From the NCBI RefSeq assembly GCF_000830505.1, contig NZ_JXOK01000004.1, positions 62,001-126,000 of the forward strand: a stretch of DNA of 64,000 nt. Direction: 5' to 3'. Within the stretch, counting starts at the first letter, position 1. Each line of letters opens with the position of its first letter. This document shows positions 28,037-38,354 of the stretch, piece by piece. The position numbers and the translations under genes were made by a program. Source of the DNA: Vibrio mytili. Lineage in GTDB: Bacteria > Pseudomonadota > Gammaproteobacteria > Enterobacterales > Vibrionaceae. Below the pieces are notes generated by a model. The model was not told where the DNA came from, did no database searches, and saw nothing but the letters and a program-made list of their open reading frames with translations.

Positions 28037-29176
28037 TTAAACTGAACTCGGGTTGAGTCCTAATTGTGCGAGCGGATGTTCATCTTCCGTCCATAACGGT
28101 ATGAAAAGCGCATCAATGAAGTTCTCATCCACCTCGGTGACACTTTTAAATATCCAGTTAGGAACCCCATCTCGATCAATGAGCTTCGCTCTCACTCCCT
28201 CTTCAAACTCACCCAATATAGAACTTCGTACCGAAAGAGTTAGCTCTAACCTAAAGCAGTCTGCAAGTGGTAAGCTGTGATACTCTTTCACCTGACGAAA
28301 GCAAATATGAGCGGTAATTGGACTACCTGAAGACAGTGTTTTCTTAGCAGCATCAAGCCACTGACTACTTCCTTCTATACTCAAGATTCGCTGGGTAATT
28401 AAATTAAGATCCAGCCCCTTACAGGCTTGTTTGATTTGATCTAAATAAGGGCAGAGTTGCGAGGTCGGCTTGCTGTCGATGACTTGCTCTTCGAGCAATT
28501 GCAGCAACGCAGTGACCAAGTCTTTAGCATGGTGTTTATCCCAATTAATCGCTTTGAGCTCACTTAGAAACACTTGATACTGCTCTTCCAATAACAACCA
28601 ATCCGCCAAGCCAATTGTGACAGCGTCACTTGAATTCACCAGCGAACCGGTTAACCCCAAAAACAATCCCACTTCCGGATCAATTTGACTCAAAAACCAA
28701 GTTCCACCGACATCAGGGTAAAGGCCTATGTTTATTTCTGGCATCGCTAAACGAGATTTCGTCGTGACCACTTTATGACTCGTTGCCATAAACAATCCCA
28801 TTCCACCACCCATTACGATTCCCTTACCCCAGCCGATAATAGGTTTGTTGTAGGTATGAATTAAATAGTCGCAGGCGTACTCAAGTGAAAAGTAATCCGT
28901 ACAAAACTCGACGGTTTTGTCTTTACTCTCATTGTGCATAACGTGATACATGGCCCGCACATCCCCACCTGCACAAAAGGCTTTATCACCAGCCCCCGTG
29001 AGTACCACACAGACTAAATGTGGATCGTCTTGCCATTTAAGAAGTTGATTATTGAGTGACTCCAACATGTTATAAGTCAGCGCATTGAGCGAAGACTCGT
29101 TGTCCAATGTTGCGATACCGATACGATGAATGCCGTCAGAGCACTCTATTTCAGTAATGGTTATCTTTCCGCCCAT
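28037..29176 (-). CDS. 3-hydroxyisobutyryl-CoA hydrolase (crotonase family)
   Basis: The start is set at 29176 (MGGKITITEIE) because AGGAGG lies four bases before that ATG and the upstream gene ends just before. The 379-residue protein has the crotonase oxyanion-hole segments KAFCAGGDVRAMYH and IVMGGGMGLFMATSH, and MPEINIGLYPDVGGTWFLSQ, which carries the acidic residues of the hydrolase subgroup. The C-terminal extension to about 380 residues separates it from simple hydratases. It releases free 3-hydroxyisobutyrate in the valine pathway. This corresponds to ivdE in Shewanella. Confidence 0.9.
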   Translation of the reverse strand: MGGKITITEIECSDGIHRIGIATLDNESSLNALTYNMLESLNNQLLKWQDDPHLVCVVLTGAGDKAFCAGGDVRAMYHVMHNESKDKTVEFCTDYFSLEYACDYLIHTYNKPIIGWGKGIVMGGGMGLFMATSHKVVTTKSRLAMPEINIGLYPDVGGTWFLSQIDPEVGLFLGLTGSLVNSSDAVTIGLADWLLLEEQYQVFLSELKAINWDKHHAKDLVTALLQLLEEQVIDSKPTSQLCPYLDQIKQACKGLDLNLITQRILSIEGSSQWLDAAKKTLSSGSPITAHICFRQVKEYHSLPLADCFRLELTLSVRSSILGEFEEGVRAKLIDRDGVPNWIFKSVTEVDENFIDALFIPLWTEDEHPLAQLGLNPSSV

Positions 29177-29184
29177 TTGACCTC

Positions 29185-29969
29185 CTAACGGTTTTTCCAT
29201 TTGGGGTGACGTTTTTCAAGAAAGGCTTGAACGCCTTCTGTCTGGTCCTCGGTATCAAATAAGCGGAGAAACAATTCACGTTCTTTGATTAAACCGTGTT
29301 TGAGTGGTGCTGAGCGCGTATTTTGAATCAAGGTTTTGCAGGCAGTGACAGAAGAAGGTGACTGGTGAGCGACGTTGGCGGCTAATTCTAGCGCTTTATT
29401 TAGCGCTTCACCTTGGGGGGCTAACTCTTCCACCAAACCGATTTCTACTGCTTTTTCAGCCTTTATTTGCTCACCACAAAGAATCATACGTTTTGCCCAT
29501 CCTTCTCCAACCAAGGCGGTCAGGTTTTGTGTGCCACCAGCACAAGGTAACAACCCGACTTTTGCTTCCGGTAGAGCAAGCACCACTTCACTTTCTGCAA
29601 CTCGAATGTCACAAGCTAATGCCACTTCTAATCCTCCTCCCATGCATAGCCATTAATTGCAGCAATGGAGACGCCCCGGAAGTCCGTCAGCGTTTCGAAC
29701 GCCTCACCAAACACTTGCGACATTTCTAGAGCTACGGACTTATCGCCATCCGCAAACAATTTGAGATCAGCGCCAGCGGAAAAAAATTTGTCGCCGCTCC
29801 CCGTTAATACAAGTGCATACACTTCTTTGTCTTGATTGAGAGTTAGGACCAGTTCTTTTAGTGCTTTAAGACTGGCAGCCGTCCACGTGTTCGCAGGAGG
29901 GTTATTCATCGTCACCACCGCAACATGATTTTTAATCGAGTGCTGAATGGCTTGCTGTGTTGCTGACAT
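29185..29969 (-). pseudogene. Enoyl-CoA hydratase of the valine/isoleucine operon, frameshifted as written
   Basis: The N-terminal frame (from ATG 29969, MSATQQAIQHSIKNHVAVV) ends after SIAAINGYA. The second frame continues MGGGLEVALACDIRVAESE to the stop at 29185. One missing base near 29643 joins them as INGYAMGGGLEVALAC, the normal crotonase oxyanion-hole sequence. The glutamate-bearing segments GGGLEVALACDIRVAE and LPEAKVGLLPCAGGT are intact in the restored protein of about 261 residues. It hydrates methacrylyl-CoA or tiglyl-CoA after the acyl-CoA dehydrogenase step. An AAGGA ribosome-binding site precedes the start. Confidence 0.87.
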
Positions 29970-30002
29970 ATCCAAATCCTTGTTAAACCAGGGTTACAAA
30001 AA

Positions 30003-31157
30003 TCACATTAGCGCTGACTCTTCTGCCAATAACCGACGGGCGATGATCAAACGCATAATTTCGTTTGTTCCTTCCAATATTTGATGCACACGAACATCTC
30101 TAAAATAGCGTTCCATCGGATACTCTTTGATGTATCCATATCCGCCATACAACTGTAATGCTTGATCGCAGACACGAAAACCAACGTCGGTCGCGAAACG
30201 CTTTGCCATTGCACAAAAAGTGGTCGCATCTGGATCGTTTTTATCGAGCTTGCTGGCGGCATACCGTACAAGCTGTCTAGCCGCCACTAACTCCGTCGCC
30301 ATATCAGCCAACTTAAACTGTAATCCTTGAAATTGAGCGATGGGTTGACCGAACTGTTTGCGCTCTTGTATGTAGCGTGTTGCGTGGTTGAGTGCTTGTT
30401 GCGCGGTTCCAACCGAACATGTCGCGATGTTGATCCTTCCACCATCGAGCCCCTTCATAGCGAACACAAAGCCTTGTCCTTCTTCTCCTAATAAATAGCT
30501 AGCGGGGATACGTACCTGCTCAAAAGTCACGGCTCGAGTCGGCTGACTGTTCCAGCCCAACTTGGGCTCCTTACGGCCATAGCTAATGCCTTCAGCATCG
30601 GCAGGGACCACAAACGCAGAGATCCCTTTAGCGCCCGCCTCACCTGTTCTTGCCATGACGACAAGGACTTCTGTCTCTCCTGCACCAGAAATAAAGGTTT
30701 TGCCACCATTAATAACGTATTGATCACCTTGTTTGGTCGCGGAAGTGCGCAAAGACGCAGCATCAGAACCCGCATTTGGCTCCGTGAGGCAATAAGAGCC
30801 AAGCCACTCACCCGTGACGAGCTTTGGACAAAACTCGACTTTCGCTTCGTCAGTAGCAAAGCTTGCTACCATCCAAGTCACCATGTTGTGTATGGTCATA
30901 AAAGCGGTTGTTGAGGTGCATCCCATCGATAACTGCTCAAACACAATGGAAGCATCCAAACGACTTAACGCAAGTCCACCTTGCTCTTCGGGAGTGTATA
31001 AGCTTAGAAAACCTAGCTCACCCGCTTTACGCAACACGTCTTTTGGAAAGATCTTTTTCTCATCCCACTCACCGGCCATCGGCGCTAAACATTCTGCCGC
31101 AAACTGTTGAGCAGTATCCGCAAATGCACGTTGATCATCATTTAGTTCAAAATCCAT
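30003..31157 (-). CDS. Acyl-CoA dehydrogenase of valine/isoleucine catabolism (isobutyryl/2-methylbutyryl-CoA type)
   Basis: The 384-residue flavoprotein shows CLTEPNAGSDAASLRT (about residues 125-140), FISGAGE and the C-terminal YGGYGYIKEYPMERYFRD with catalytic glutamate in ILEGTNEIMR. The length and EGTNE position fit short/branched-chain acyl-CoA dehydrogenases. In this operon it should oxidise isobutyryl-CoA and 2-methylbutyryl-CoA, passing electrons to ETF. It is 21 bp after mmsA. Confidence 0.9.
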   Translation of the reverse strand: MDFELNDDQRAFADTAQQFAAECLAPMAGEWDEKKIFPKDVLRKAGELGFLSLYTPEEQGGLALSRLDASIVFEQLSMGCTSTTAFMTIHNMVTWMVASFATDEAKVEFCPKLVTGEWLGSYCLTEPNAGSDAASLRTSATKQGDQYVINGGKTFISGAGETEVLVVMARTGEAGAKGISAFVVPADAEGISYGRKEPKLGWNSQPTRAVTFEQVRIPASYLLGEEGQGFVFAMKGLDGGRINIATCSVGTAQQALNHATRYIQERKQFGQPIAQFQGLQFKLADMATELVAARQLVRYAASKLDKNDPDATTFCAMAKRFATDVGFRVCDQALQLYGGYGYIKEYPMERYFRDVRVHQILEGTNEIMRLIIARRLLAEESALM

Positions 31158-31177
31158 TTGAGCTCCTCATTATTAAA

Positions 31178-32674
31178 TCAGCGCAACTGAATGGTCAGAT
31201 TTGGCTTGTTCAAAATATCGTCATCGAACCAACGGGCGGTCACGGTTTTTGTTTCGGTATAAAATCGCACGGCTTGCTTGCCATAAGCATGTAAGTCACC
31301 GTAAAAACTGCCACGCCATCCCGTAAACGAGAAAAACGGTAACGGTACAGGGATAGGCACATTGATGCCGACCTGTCCGACTTGAATTTCATGCTGATAT
31401 TTTCGCGCGGCAGCGCCATTGGCAGTAAAGATGGACGTCCCGTTGCCGTATGGGTTGCGATTAACGAGCTCAATAGCGTCTTGCAAGGTATCGACCTCAA
31501 GGCAAATCAGCACAGGGCCAAATATCTCTTGTGTATATAGGGACATGTCGGTAGTGACACCACTAAATAACGTCGGCCCAACCCAATTTCCATCAGGAAA
31601 CCCATCCACGGAGCATTGACTTCCATCCAGCTCACACGTCGCACCTTGTTGTTTCCCTTCTTCGATTAAATGCAACACGCGTTGTTTGGCCTGCTCACTG
31701 ATCAAGGGACCATACGCTGCATCCTCATCGTCCCACGCTCCGGGATGGACATCTGCCATTGCGTGTTTGAGATCCGTTATCCACTCTTTTGAACTGCCAA
31801 CGAATACCGCAACAGAAATGGCCATACAACGTTGCCCTGCCGCCCCTACCGAAGACCCGACAAGGTGATTAATCACTTGTTCTTTGTTGGCATCGGGCAT
31901 CACGACCATATGGTTTTTCGCGCCGGCAAACGCTTGAACCCGTTTAAAGTGCCTTGTTCCGGCGGTATAGATGTATTGTGCCACGGGTACAGAGCCAACA
32001 AACGACACCGCACGAATATCGGGATGCACGAGTAGGAAGTCCACTTCCTCTTTACGCCCATGCACAATCTGTAATACCCCTTTCGGTGCACCGGCTTCCG
32101 CAAACAGCTCGGCGAGGCGCATAGAGGTTAAGGGAACTTGTTCTGAAGGTTTTAGAATAAACGTGTTGCCACTGGCGATAGCAATTGGGAACATCCACAA
32201 CGGGATCATGGCCGGAAAGTTAAATGGCGTAATTCCGCAACACACTCCCAACGGTTGAATAAGCGAATAACTATCGATATCGGTTGCAACGTTTTCGACC
32301 GTTTCACCCATCATGTTGCTGGCGATATTCGCAGCTTGCTCGACCACTTCAATGCCTCTCCACACATCACCTTTGGCATCTGCCAAAATTTTTCCCGTTT
32401 CGTGTGAGAGCAACGTAGCCAGTTCATCATGGTGCTCTTTCAGTAATTGCTGATACCGCAACATCAGTCTGGCGCGTTCAGAGACAGCGACTTCTTTCCA
32501 GGATTGAAACGTCTCTTTGGCATGCTCTATCGCCGTTTGCATTTCATCTGTCGTAGCACACGGAACATAGGCGATAACGTCATTAGTGGCAGGATTGGTC
32601 ACTTCCACCCATTCCGTCGTTTGTGATTCACAAAATTCACCTTTGATAAATAAGGGAACCAAACCCGTCATCAT
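31178..32674 (-). CDS. mmsA: CoA-acylating methylmalonate-semialdehyde dehydrogenase
   Basis: The start at 32674 ([14 protein letters not shown]) follows AAGGAG; the longer frame into the thiolase is ignored. The roughly 498-residue aldehyde dehydrogenase has [20 protein letters not shown], the NAD-binding [12 protein letters not shown], the nucleophile Cys283 in [10 protein letters not shown] and the C-terminal [21 protein letters not shown]. These are specific to MmsA. It converts methylmalonate semialdehyde to propionyl-CoA with CoA and NAD. It ends the valine branch encoded here. Confidence 0.95.
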   Translation of the reverse strand: MMTGLVPLFIKGEFCESQTTEWVEVTNPATNDVIAYVPCATTDEMQTAIEHAKETFQSWKEVAVSERARLMLRYQQLLKEHHDELATLLSHETGKILADAKGDVWRGIEVVEQAANIASNMMGETVENVATDIDSYSLIQPLGVCCGITPFNFPAMIPLWMFPIAIASGNTFILKPSEQVPLTSMRLAELFAEAGAPKGVLQIVHGRKEEVDFLLVHPDIRAVSFVGSVPVAQYIYTAGTRHFKRVQAFAGAKNHMVVMPDANKEQVINHLVGSSVGAAGQRCMAISVAVFVGSSKEWITDLKHAMADVHPGAWDDEDAAYGPLISEQAKQRVLHLIEEGKQQGATCELDGSQCSVDGFPDGNWVGPTLFSGVTTDMSLYTQEIFGPVLICLEVDTLQDAIELVNRNPYGNGTSIFTANGAAARKYQHEIQVGQVGINVPIPVPLPFFSFTGWRGSFYGDLHAYGKQAVRFYTETKTVTARWFDDDILNKPNLTIQLR

Positions 32675-32721
32675 GTACTCCTTCGTTAATATTAAATCCG
32701 TTATTATTGAGTCGTAATTGA

Positions 32722-33945
32722 CTATGGTTGATATGAGCGTGGTATCTCGATACCGATAGCGGTTGCCTCTCCACCGCCAATGCAAAGTGATGCAACACCT
32801 CGCACTACCTTTCTATTGCTTGACTCACCATCTAATGCTTGTAGTTGACGTAAACTGTGAATAAGCGTCACTAAGATACGTGCTCCGCTCGCGCCAATCG
32901 GGTGCCCGAGTGCACAAGCGCCCCCTTTAACGTTGACTTTAAAAGGATCGATACCAAGTTCCGCTGCCGCAATTTGTGTCACCACCGCAAACGCCTCATT
33001 AATTTCCCACAAATCGACCTCGCTCACCGACCAATCTAATTGGGATAACAATTGTTCAATGGCATAGACAGGTGCCAAGGTAAATTCCGACGGGGTTCTA
33101 GCGTGGGTAGCATGCGACTTAATTATCGCAAGTGGCGACAATCCTTGGTGGCGGGCGACGTCTGAATTCATCAATATCAGTGCCGCTGCGCCATCAGAAA
33201 TCGCGCTGGAATTGGCGGCGGTCACCGTGCCACTTTTACTGAACGCGGGCCTAAGGTGAGGAATTTTATCGAGTTGAATGGTTGAAGGAAGCTCATCATC
33301 TCGCATCATTTTCGTCGACGATCGATGCTGGCATTCTATTGCTATTGGCGAAATTTCGTCATCAAATAGCCGCAGTTTTTGTGCCTCTAATGCTCGCGTT
33401 GCCGACATGATTGCCCATTCATCCATCTTTTTGCGGCTAAATTTGAGCTTGTCAGCGATTTGTTGAGCATATACCCCCATAAGGTGCCCTTCATAAGCAT
33501 CTTCCAATCCATCGATAAACATATGGTCATGCATTGTCTGATGTCCCATACGCACACCGGCTCTCATACTATTCAGAAGGTACGGGGCGTTGGTCATACT
33601 TTCCATGCCTCCCGCCAGAGCGGAGCGAATCGACCCCGATTTGATAAGATCGTGGGCTAACATAACGCTCTTCATCCCTGATCCACAGACTTTATTGATG
33701 GTGGTACACGGGGTGGTATGAGGAAGGTTAGCGCCAAGAGCAGCTTGTCTTGCTGGCGCCTGCCCACAACCCGCAGGTAAAACACACCCCATCAAAACCT
33801 CATCGACAGAGTGAATCCCAGCGTCTTCAGCCACAGCCTTAATAGCCAATGCCCCCAGCTCTGGCGCGGAATACGATTGCAGTTGACCTTGAAACCGTCC
33901 GATTGGCGTTCTTTTGGCACTGACAATCCAAATATCGTTTTCCAT
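32722..33945 (-). CDS. Acetyl-CoA C-acyltransferase (thiolase) heading the valine/isoleucine operon
   Basis: The chosen start is 33945 ([20 protein letters not shown]), giving 407 residues. The thiolase active-site residues are present: Cys in [10 protein letters not shown], His in [17 protein letters not shown] and Cys in [16 protein letters not shown]. In the isoleucine pathway it would cleave 2-methylacetoacetyl-CoA to propionyl-CoA and acetyl-CoA, corresponding to ivdA of Shewanella. It could also handle acetoacetyl-CoA. It is the first gene of the minus-strand operon and shares its upstream gap with liuR. Confidence 0.92.
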   Translation of the reverse strand: MENDIWIVSAKRTPIGRFQGQLQSYSAPELGALAIKAVAEDAGIHSVDEVLMGCVLPAGCGQAPARQAALGANLPHTTPCTTINKVCGSGMKSVMLAHDLIKSGSIRSALAGGMESMTNAPYLLNSMRAGVRMGHQTMHDHMFIDGLEDAYEGHLMGVYAQQIADKLKFSRKKMDEWAIMSATRALEAQKLRLFDDEISPIAIECQHRSSTKMMRDDELPSTIQLDKIPHLRPAFSKSGTVTAANSSAISDGAAALILMNSDVARHQGLSPLAIIKSHATHARTPSEFTLAPVYAIEQLLSQLDWSVSEVDLWEINEAFAVVTQIAAAELGIDPFKVNVKGGACALGHPIGASGARILVTLIHSLRQLQALDGESSNRKVVRGVASLCIGGGEATAIGIEIPRSYQP

Positions 33946-34067
33946 GCTTCTCGTTCCTTGTCCGTTTATCACTACCAGGAATTCCACACCTAGCACACTC
34001 TTTGGCGTGCTTTTATCTGGTAGCGGCTTCCAGTCCCCCTCTAGGGTGAACTTTCACGGTGTAATTT

Positions 34068-34084
34068 CTTGACGTTTACGTAAG
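34068..34084. promoter_or_regulatory. Likely LiuR operator between the ivd and liu operons
   Basis: CTTGACGTTTACGTAAG contains the ACGT-TT-ACGT repeat typical of operators described for the MerR-type regulator LiuR. It overlaps a TTGACG -35-like hexamer at 34069-34074. A second TTTACGGTAA-like sequence follows near 34098. The position between the divergent ivd and liu genes suggests control of both. Confidence 0.55.
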
Positions 34085-34197
34085 CATAGCACTAGCCTTT
34101 ACGGTAAGGTGAAGTAACGCAAATTTTTCTATGTTTCTCTTAACGGAAACTCAGAAGTTAAGGTCTGTAGAAGCAAGAGTTTTGAGGTAAGCATCTG

Positions 34198-34572
34198 ATG
34201 GAACAGTATAAAATAAGTGACCTAGCGAAAGAGTTCGATATCACCACTCGCAGTATTCGGTTTTATGAAGACGTGGGTCTTATCGAACCCGAGCGCAAAG
34301 GAAACATGCGCGTCTATCAACGTAGAGATAAGATCCGTCTAAAACTGATTTTGCGAGGAAAACGACTTGGCTTCTCTCTCGCAGAGATTCGCGAACTGTT
34401 TGAATTGTATGACCTGCACCAAACCGATGAGCAATTATTGAAAATGCTCAATATCATTGAAGAAAAGCAGGCCCACCTTCAACAACAGCTTAATGATATA
34501 AAAATTGTAATGGGTGAATTAAACGCGGCGAAAGAGCGCTGCTTACTCGCCCTAAAAAGTAAACAAAAATAA
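34198..34572 (+). CDS. liuR: MerR-family regulator of leucine/isovalerate catabolism
   Basis: The 124-residue protein has a MerR winged helix at the N-terminus (KISDLAKEFDITTRSIRFYEDVGLI, in part) and a coiled-coil C-terminus (about residues 80-120) without a metal-binding cysteine cluster. It stands immediately before liuA, as liuR does in other gammaproteobacteria, where it represses liu and ivd genes. The effector is probably a branched-chain acyl-CoA intermediate; that is inference. Confidence 0.88.
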   Translation: MEQYKISDLAKEFDITTRSIRFYEDVGLIEPERKGNMRVYQRRDKIRLKLILRGKRLGFSLAEIRELFELYDLHQTDEQLLKMLNIIEEKQAHLQQQLNDIKIVMGELNAAKERCLLALKSKQK

Positions 34573-34690
34573 TCAATGACATTTGCTTAACGAGCATCAA
34601 CTGCCCTTAATAACCATAACCATCGCTATAACCATAACGCTAAACAACCGACCACCGTACGCACATTTGATTCTGCCATTGGGAGACGTT

Positions 34691-35860
34691 ATGAATACCC
34701 GCTACACTCCACTCAATTTTGGTCTCGGTGAAACCATTGATATGCTCCGCGAACACGTCAACGCGTTTGCAAAAGAACACATCGCTCCCATTGCTGCCGA
34801 TATCGATCGTGATAATCAATTCCCGAACCATTTATGGAAAAAGTTTGGTGACATGGGGCTACTTGGCGTGACCGTAAGTGACGAATATGGAGGAGCAGGT
34901 ATGGGCTATCTCGCCCACGTAGTCGCGATGGAAGAAATCAGTCGTGCTTCTGCCTCCGTTGCACTCAGTTATGGAGCTCACTCCAACCTGTGTGTCAATC
35001 AAATCTTCCGCAATGGCTCGACTGAACAACAACAGAAATACCTACCAAAATTAATCGACGGCTCACACATCGGTGCTTTGGCAATGAGTGAGCCTAACTC
35101 AGGCTCAGACGTCGTCAGCATGCAACTGAAAGCGGAAAACAAAGGGAATTACTTCTTACTTAACGGAACGAAGATGTGGATTACAAACGGTCCAGACGCA
35201 GACGTTTTTGTTGTCTACGCAAAAACCGATGTCAGTGCAGGCGCCAAAGGAATCACCGCTTTTATTGTAGAACGATGTTTCGAAGGATTCAGTGACGCAC
35301 AAAAGCTCGACAAACTTGGTATGCGTGGCTCCAATACCTCTGAACTGGTGTTTAACAACTGCGTCGTCCCCAAAGCCAATATACTCGGCAAACTGAACCA
35401 AGGCATTGCAGTTTTAATGAGTGGGTTAGATTATGAACGAGTGGTCCTCGCTGCAGGGCCTATCGGTATTATGCAAGCTTGCATGGATATCGTGATTCCT
35501 TACATCCATGAAAGGAAACAATTTGGTCAACCTATTGGCGAATTCCAATTGGTGCAAGGCAAACTCGCTGATATGTATTCTCGCATGAACGCAGCAAAAG
35601 CTTACGTGTATACCGTTGCTCGTGCGTGTGATCGGGGCGAATGCACGCGAAAAGATGCTGCTGGCGTGATCTTATATAGCGCAGAACTTGCAACGCAAAT
35701 GGCATTAGATGCTATTCAGTTACTAGGAGGTAACGGATATATCAATGAGTTCGCCACTGGGCGTCTACTCCGAGACGCCAAATTGTATGAAATCGGGGCT
35801 GGCACATCGGAAATCCGTCGTATGTTAATCGGAAGAGAATTATTCACGGAATCGAAATAG
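34691..35860 (+). CDS. liuA: Isovaleryl-CoA dehydrogenase
   Basis: The start at 34691 ([17 protein letters not shown]) follows GGGAGA and is preferred over the ATG-less extension reaching 34583. The 389-residue acyl-CoA dehydrogenase has [14 protein letters not shown] and [16 protein letters not shown]. It carries the isovaleryl-type catalytic glutamate in [15 protein letters not shown], whereas the usual C-terminal EGT is GAGTSEIRR. This shift of the catalytic base is diagnostic of isovaleryl-CoA dehydrogenase. It performs the first liu-specific step of leucine breakdown. Confidence 0.94.
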   Translation: MNTRYTPLNFGLGETIDMLREHVNAFAKEHIAPIAADIDRDNQFPNHLWKKFGDMGLLGVTVSDEYGGAGMGYLAHVVAMEEISRASASVALSYGAHSNLCVNQIFRNGSTEQQQKYLPKLIDGSHIGALAMSEPNSGSDVVSMQLKAENKGNYFLLNGTKMWITNGPDADVFVVYAKTDVSAGAKGITAFIVERCFEGFSDAQKLDKLGMRGSNTSELVFNNCVVPKANILGKLNQGIAVLMSGLDYERVVLAAGPIGIMQACMDIVIPYIHERKQFGQPIGEFQLVQGKLADMYSRMNAAKAYVYTVARACDRGECTRKDAAGVILYSAELATQMALDAIQLLGGNGYINEFATGRLLRDAKLYEIGAGTSEIRRMLIGRELFTESK

Positions 35861-35881
35861 CCATGAGAAGAGGAATTCATA

Positions 35882-37486
35882 ATGGCCATCATCAAGAGTA
35901 AAACAAAGTCTACTGACGCACTATTTCTCTCGAATAAAGCCGCCATGGAAACTTTGGTCGATCAACTCCGTACTGACATACAAACCATCAAACTAGGCGG
36001 TGGAGAGAAAGCCCTAGAACACCAGAAAAGCAAAGGTAAATTACCCGTACGCGAACGCGTCGAACACTTACTCGACAAAAACGCCACCTTTCTTGAGATT
36101 GGCCAGTTTGCCGCGTGGCAAGTCTATGACGATGCCATTCCTTGTGCGGGTGTCGTGGCGGGCATTGGCAAGATAGAAGGCGTACATTGTATGATCATCG
36201 CTAATGATCCTTCGGTTAAAGGCGGCACTTACTACCCTCTCACAGTAAAAAAACACTTGCGAGCTCAAGAGATCGCTAAACGGTGCCGACTTCCCTGCAT
36301 TTACCTTGTCGATTCAGGTGGCGCCAACTTGCTCCACCAAGCTGAAGTGTTTCCTGATAAAGAGCATTTTGGACGCATTTTTTTTAATCAAGCTCGGATG
36401 TCGGCTCAAGGCATTCCTCAAATCGCTGTGGTGATGGGTCTGTGCACCGCAGGTGGCGCTTATGTGCCAGCCATGGCAGATGTATCGATTATGGTGAAAG
36501 AGCAAGCCACTATATTTTTAGCAGGACCACCACTGGTCAAAGCCGCAACAGGAGAAATCGTCACAGACGAGGAGTTGGGCGGCGCTGACGTACACTGTCG
36601 GAAATCTGGTGTCGCAGATTACTACGCTAACAATGATGAACATGCCCTAATACTGGCGAGAGAAGCCATTTCCAACCTCAACCAGAAAACACGCAATAAT
36701 TCAAACCATGCCATTCTCCCTCCCCGCTACAAAGCAGAAGAAATTTATGGCATCGTCAACGCGAACCTTAGGTTGTCCTTTGATGTCAGAGAGATCATCG
36801 CACGAATTGTCGATGATTCGGACTTTGATGAATTCAAAGCGCTCTATGGCCGGACCTTGGTGTGCGGTTTCGCTCGACTAGAAGGTCACTTAATAGGCAT
36901 CGTAGCAAATAATGGCATTCTATTTTCTGAGTCGTCCCAAAAAGGCGCGCACTTCATAGAACTTTGTGCAAAACGCAAGATTCCGCTACTTTTTTTACAG
37001 AACATCACCGGATTCATGGTAGGTAAAAAAGTGGAAGAGGAAGGCATAGCCAAGCATGGTGCAAAATTAGTGATGGCGGTGGCGTGTGCCGAGGTTCCTA
37101 AATTTACCGTTATTATTGGTGGTTCCTATGGTGCGGGAAACTACGGAATGTGTGGTCGTGCATACGATCCAACCATGATGTGGATGTGGCCTAATGCACG
37201 AATATCAGTCATGGGTGGTGAACAAGCTGCTGGTGTTCTAACTCAAGTAAGAAAAGAAGTGAATAAACGTCACAACAAGCAATGGGCCGAGCAAGAAGAA
37301 CAGACATTTAAAGAATCGATCATAGATTTGTATAACGCCCAAGGGCACCCGTACTACGCCAGCGCTCGACTTTGGGATGATGGCATTATTGACCCCAAAC
37401 AGACACGAAATGTATTGGCTCAAGCACTAGAAGCGACCCTAAACGCTCCCGTGGCTGATAGTACATTTGGTATATTTAGAATGTGA
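35882..37486 (+). CDS. liuB: Methylcrotonyl-CoA carboxylase, carboxyltransferase (beta) subunit
   Basis: The 534-residue carboxyltransferase has the expected length and motifs: [56 protein letters not shown] and [18 protein letters not shown]. It transfers the carboxyl group from biotin to 3-methylcrotonyl-CoA. It needs the biotin carboxylase/BCCP subunit LiuD, which I do not find in this operon. Confidence 0.94.
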   Translation: MAIIKSKTKSTDALFLSNKAAMETLVDQLRTDIQTIKLGGGEKALEHQKSKGKLPVRERVEHLLDKNATFLEIGQFAAWQVYDDAIPCAGVVAGIGKIEGVHCMIIANDPSVKGGTYYPLTVKKHLRAQEIAKRCRLPCIYLVDSGGANLLHQAEVFPDKEHFGRIFFNQARMSAQGIPQIAVVMGLCTAGGAYVPAMADVSIMVKEQATIFLAGPPLVKAATGEIVTDEELGGADVHCRKSGVADYYANNDEHALILAREAISNLNQKTRNNSNHAILPPRYKAEEIYGIVNANLRLSFDVREIIARIVDDSDFDEFKALYGRTLVCGFARLEGHLIGIVANNGILFSESSQKGAHFIELCAKRKIPLLFLQNITGFMVGKKVEEEGIAKHGAKLVMAVACAEVPKFTVIIGGSYGAGNYGMCGRAYDPTMMWMWPNARISVMGGEQAAGVLTQVRKEVNKRHNKQWAEQEEQTFKESIIDLYNAQGHPYYASARLWDDGIIDPKQTRNVLAQALEATLNAPVADSTFGIFRM

Positions 37487-37508
37487 TGAACCTGAATCTG
37501 GAGTAAGT

Positions 37509-38354
37509 ATGATGGAAATGCAAGCGAGCATAATTCCCAACGCCAAAAGACAAGACGATGTGCTCTGGCAGGTCGATAAGTATGGAGTGGCCACCATAAC
37601 CCTCAATAGGACGGCAAAACACAACGCCTTTGATGCCTGTATGATTGATCTACTGATACACAGACTCGACTATCTTGCTTTGCGTAATGATGTTCGTTGT
37701 TTAGTTTTGCGAAGTAATGGTGAACACTTCTCCTCTGGCGCAGATTTAAGCTGGATGAAATCAATGGCGAACAGTACACGCCAACAAAACTTCGCGGATG
37801 CGCAAAACCTTGCACGTTTGATGGAAACTCTTGATACGTTTCCGCAACCCACGATCGCAGTGGTTCAAGGTTCCGCGTTCGGCGGAGCTTTGGGTTTAAT
37901 TTGTTGCAGCGATATTGCTATCGCGAGTACAAATGCCAACTTCTGTTTAAGCGAAGTTAAACTAGGCATCGTACCCGCGACTATCTCTCCCTATGTAATG
38001 AGAGCAATGGGTAATAGGCAAGCACGTCGTTATATTTTAAGCGGCGAAGTCATTTCTTCCTCAGACGCAGAACGGTTTGGTATTGTGCACGAGGTCCATC
38101 CTCCCAAAACGCTGGACGAAGCGGTAAAAAATATCGTCAATACTCTGCTGATTAACAGTCCAGATGCCATGCGACAAGCAAAAACTCTGTGCCATCAATG
38201 CCATCAAAACCCGATTGATTCTCAACTGATCGATTACACCAGTCGCCTAATCGCCGACATTCGTGTTTCTCCTCAAGGTCAGGATGGGCTGCAAGCTTTC
38301 CTTGAAAAACGTCCTCCGAATTGGATCAACACACCACTTCCGGAGAAAAAATGA
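37509..38354 (+). CDS. liuC: Methylglutaconyl-CoA hydratase (crotonase family)
   Basis: The start at 37509 (MMEMQASIIPNAKR) is preceded by GGAG; the open frame extends farther upstream into liuB but without a ribosome-binding site. The 281-residue crotonase has HFSSGADLSWMKSM and VVQGSAFGGALGLICCSDIA, and the end FLEKRPPNWI common in this family. It hydrates 3-methylglutaconyl-CoA to HMG-CoA. Its stop overlaps the next start as ATGA, the gene joined to it being liuE rather than the expected liuD. Confidence 0.9.
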   Translation: MMEMQASIIPNAKRQDDVLWQVDKYGVATITLNRTAKHNAFDACMIDLLIHRLDYLALRNDVRCLVLRSNGEHFSSGADLSWMKSMANSTRQQNFADAQNLARLMETLDTFPQPTIAVVQGSAFGGALGLICCSDIAIASTNANFCLSEVKLGIVPATISPYVMRAMGNRQARRYILSGEVISSSDAERFGIVHEVHPPKTLDEAVKNIVNTLLINSPDAMRQAKTLCHQCHQNPIDSQLIDYTSRLIADIRVSPQGQDGLQAFLEKRPPNWINTPLPEKK

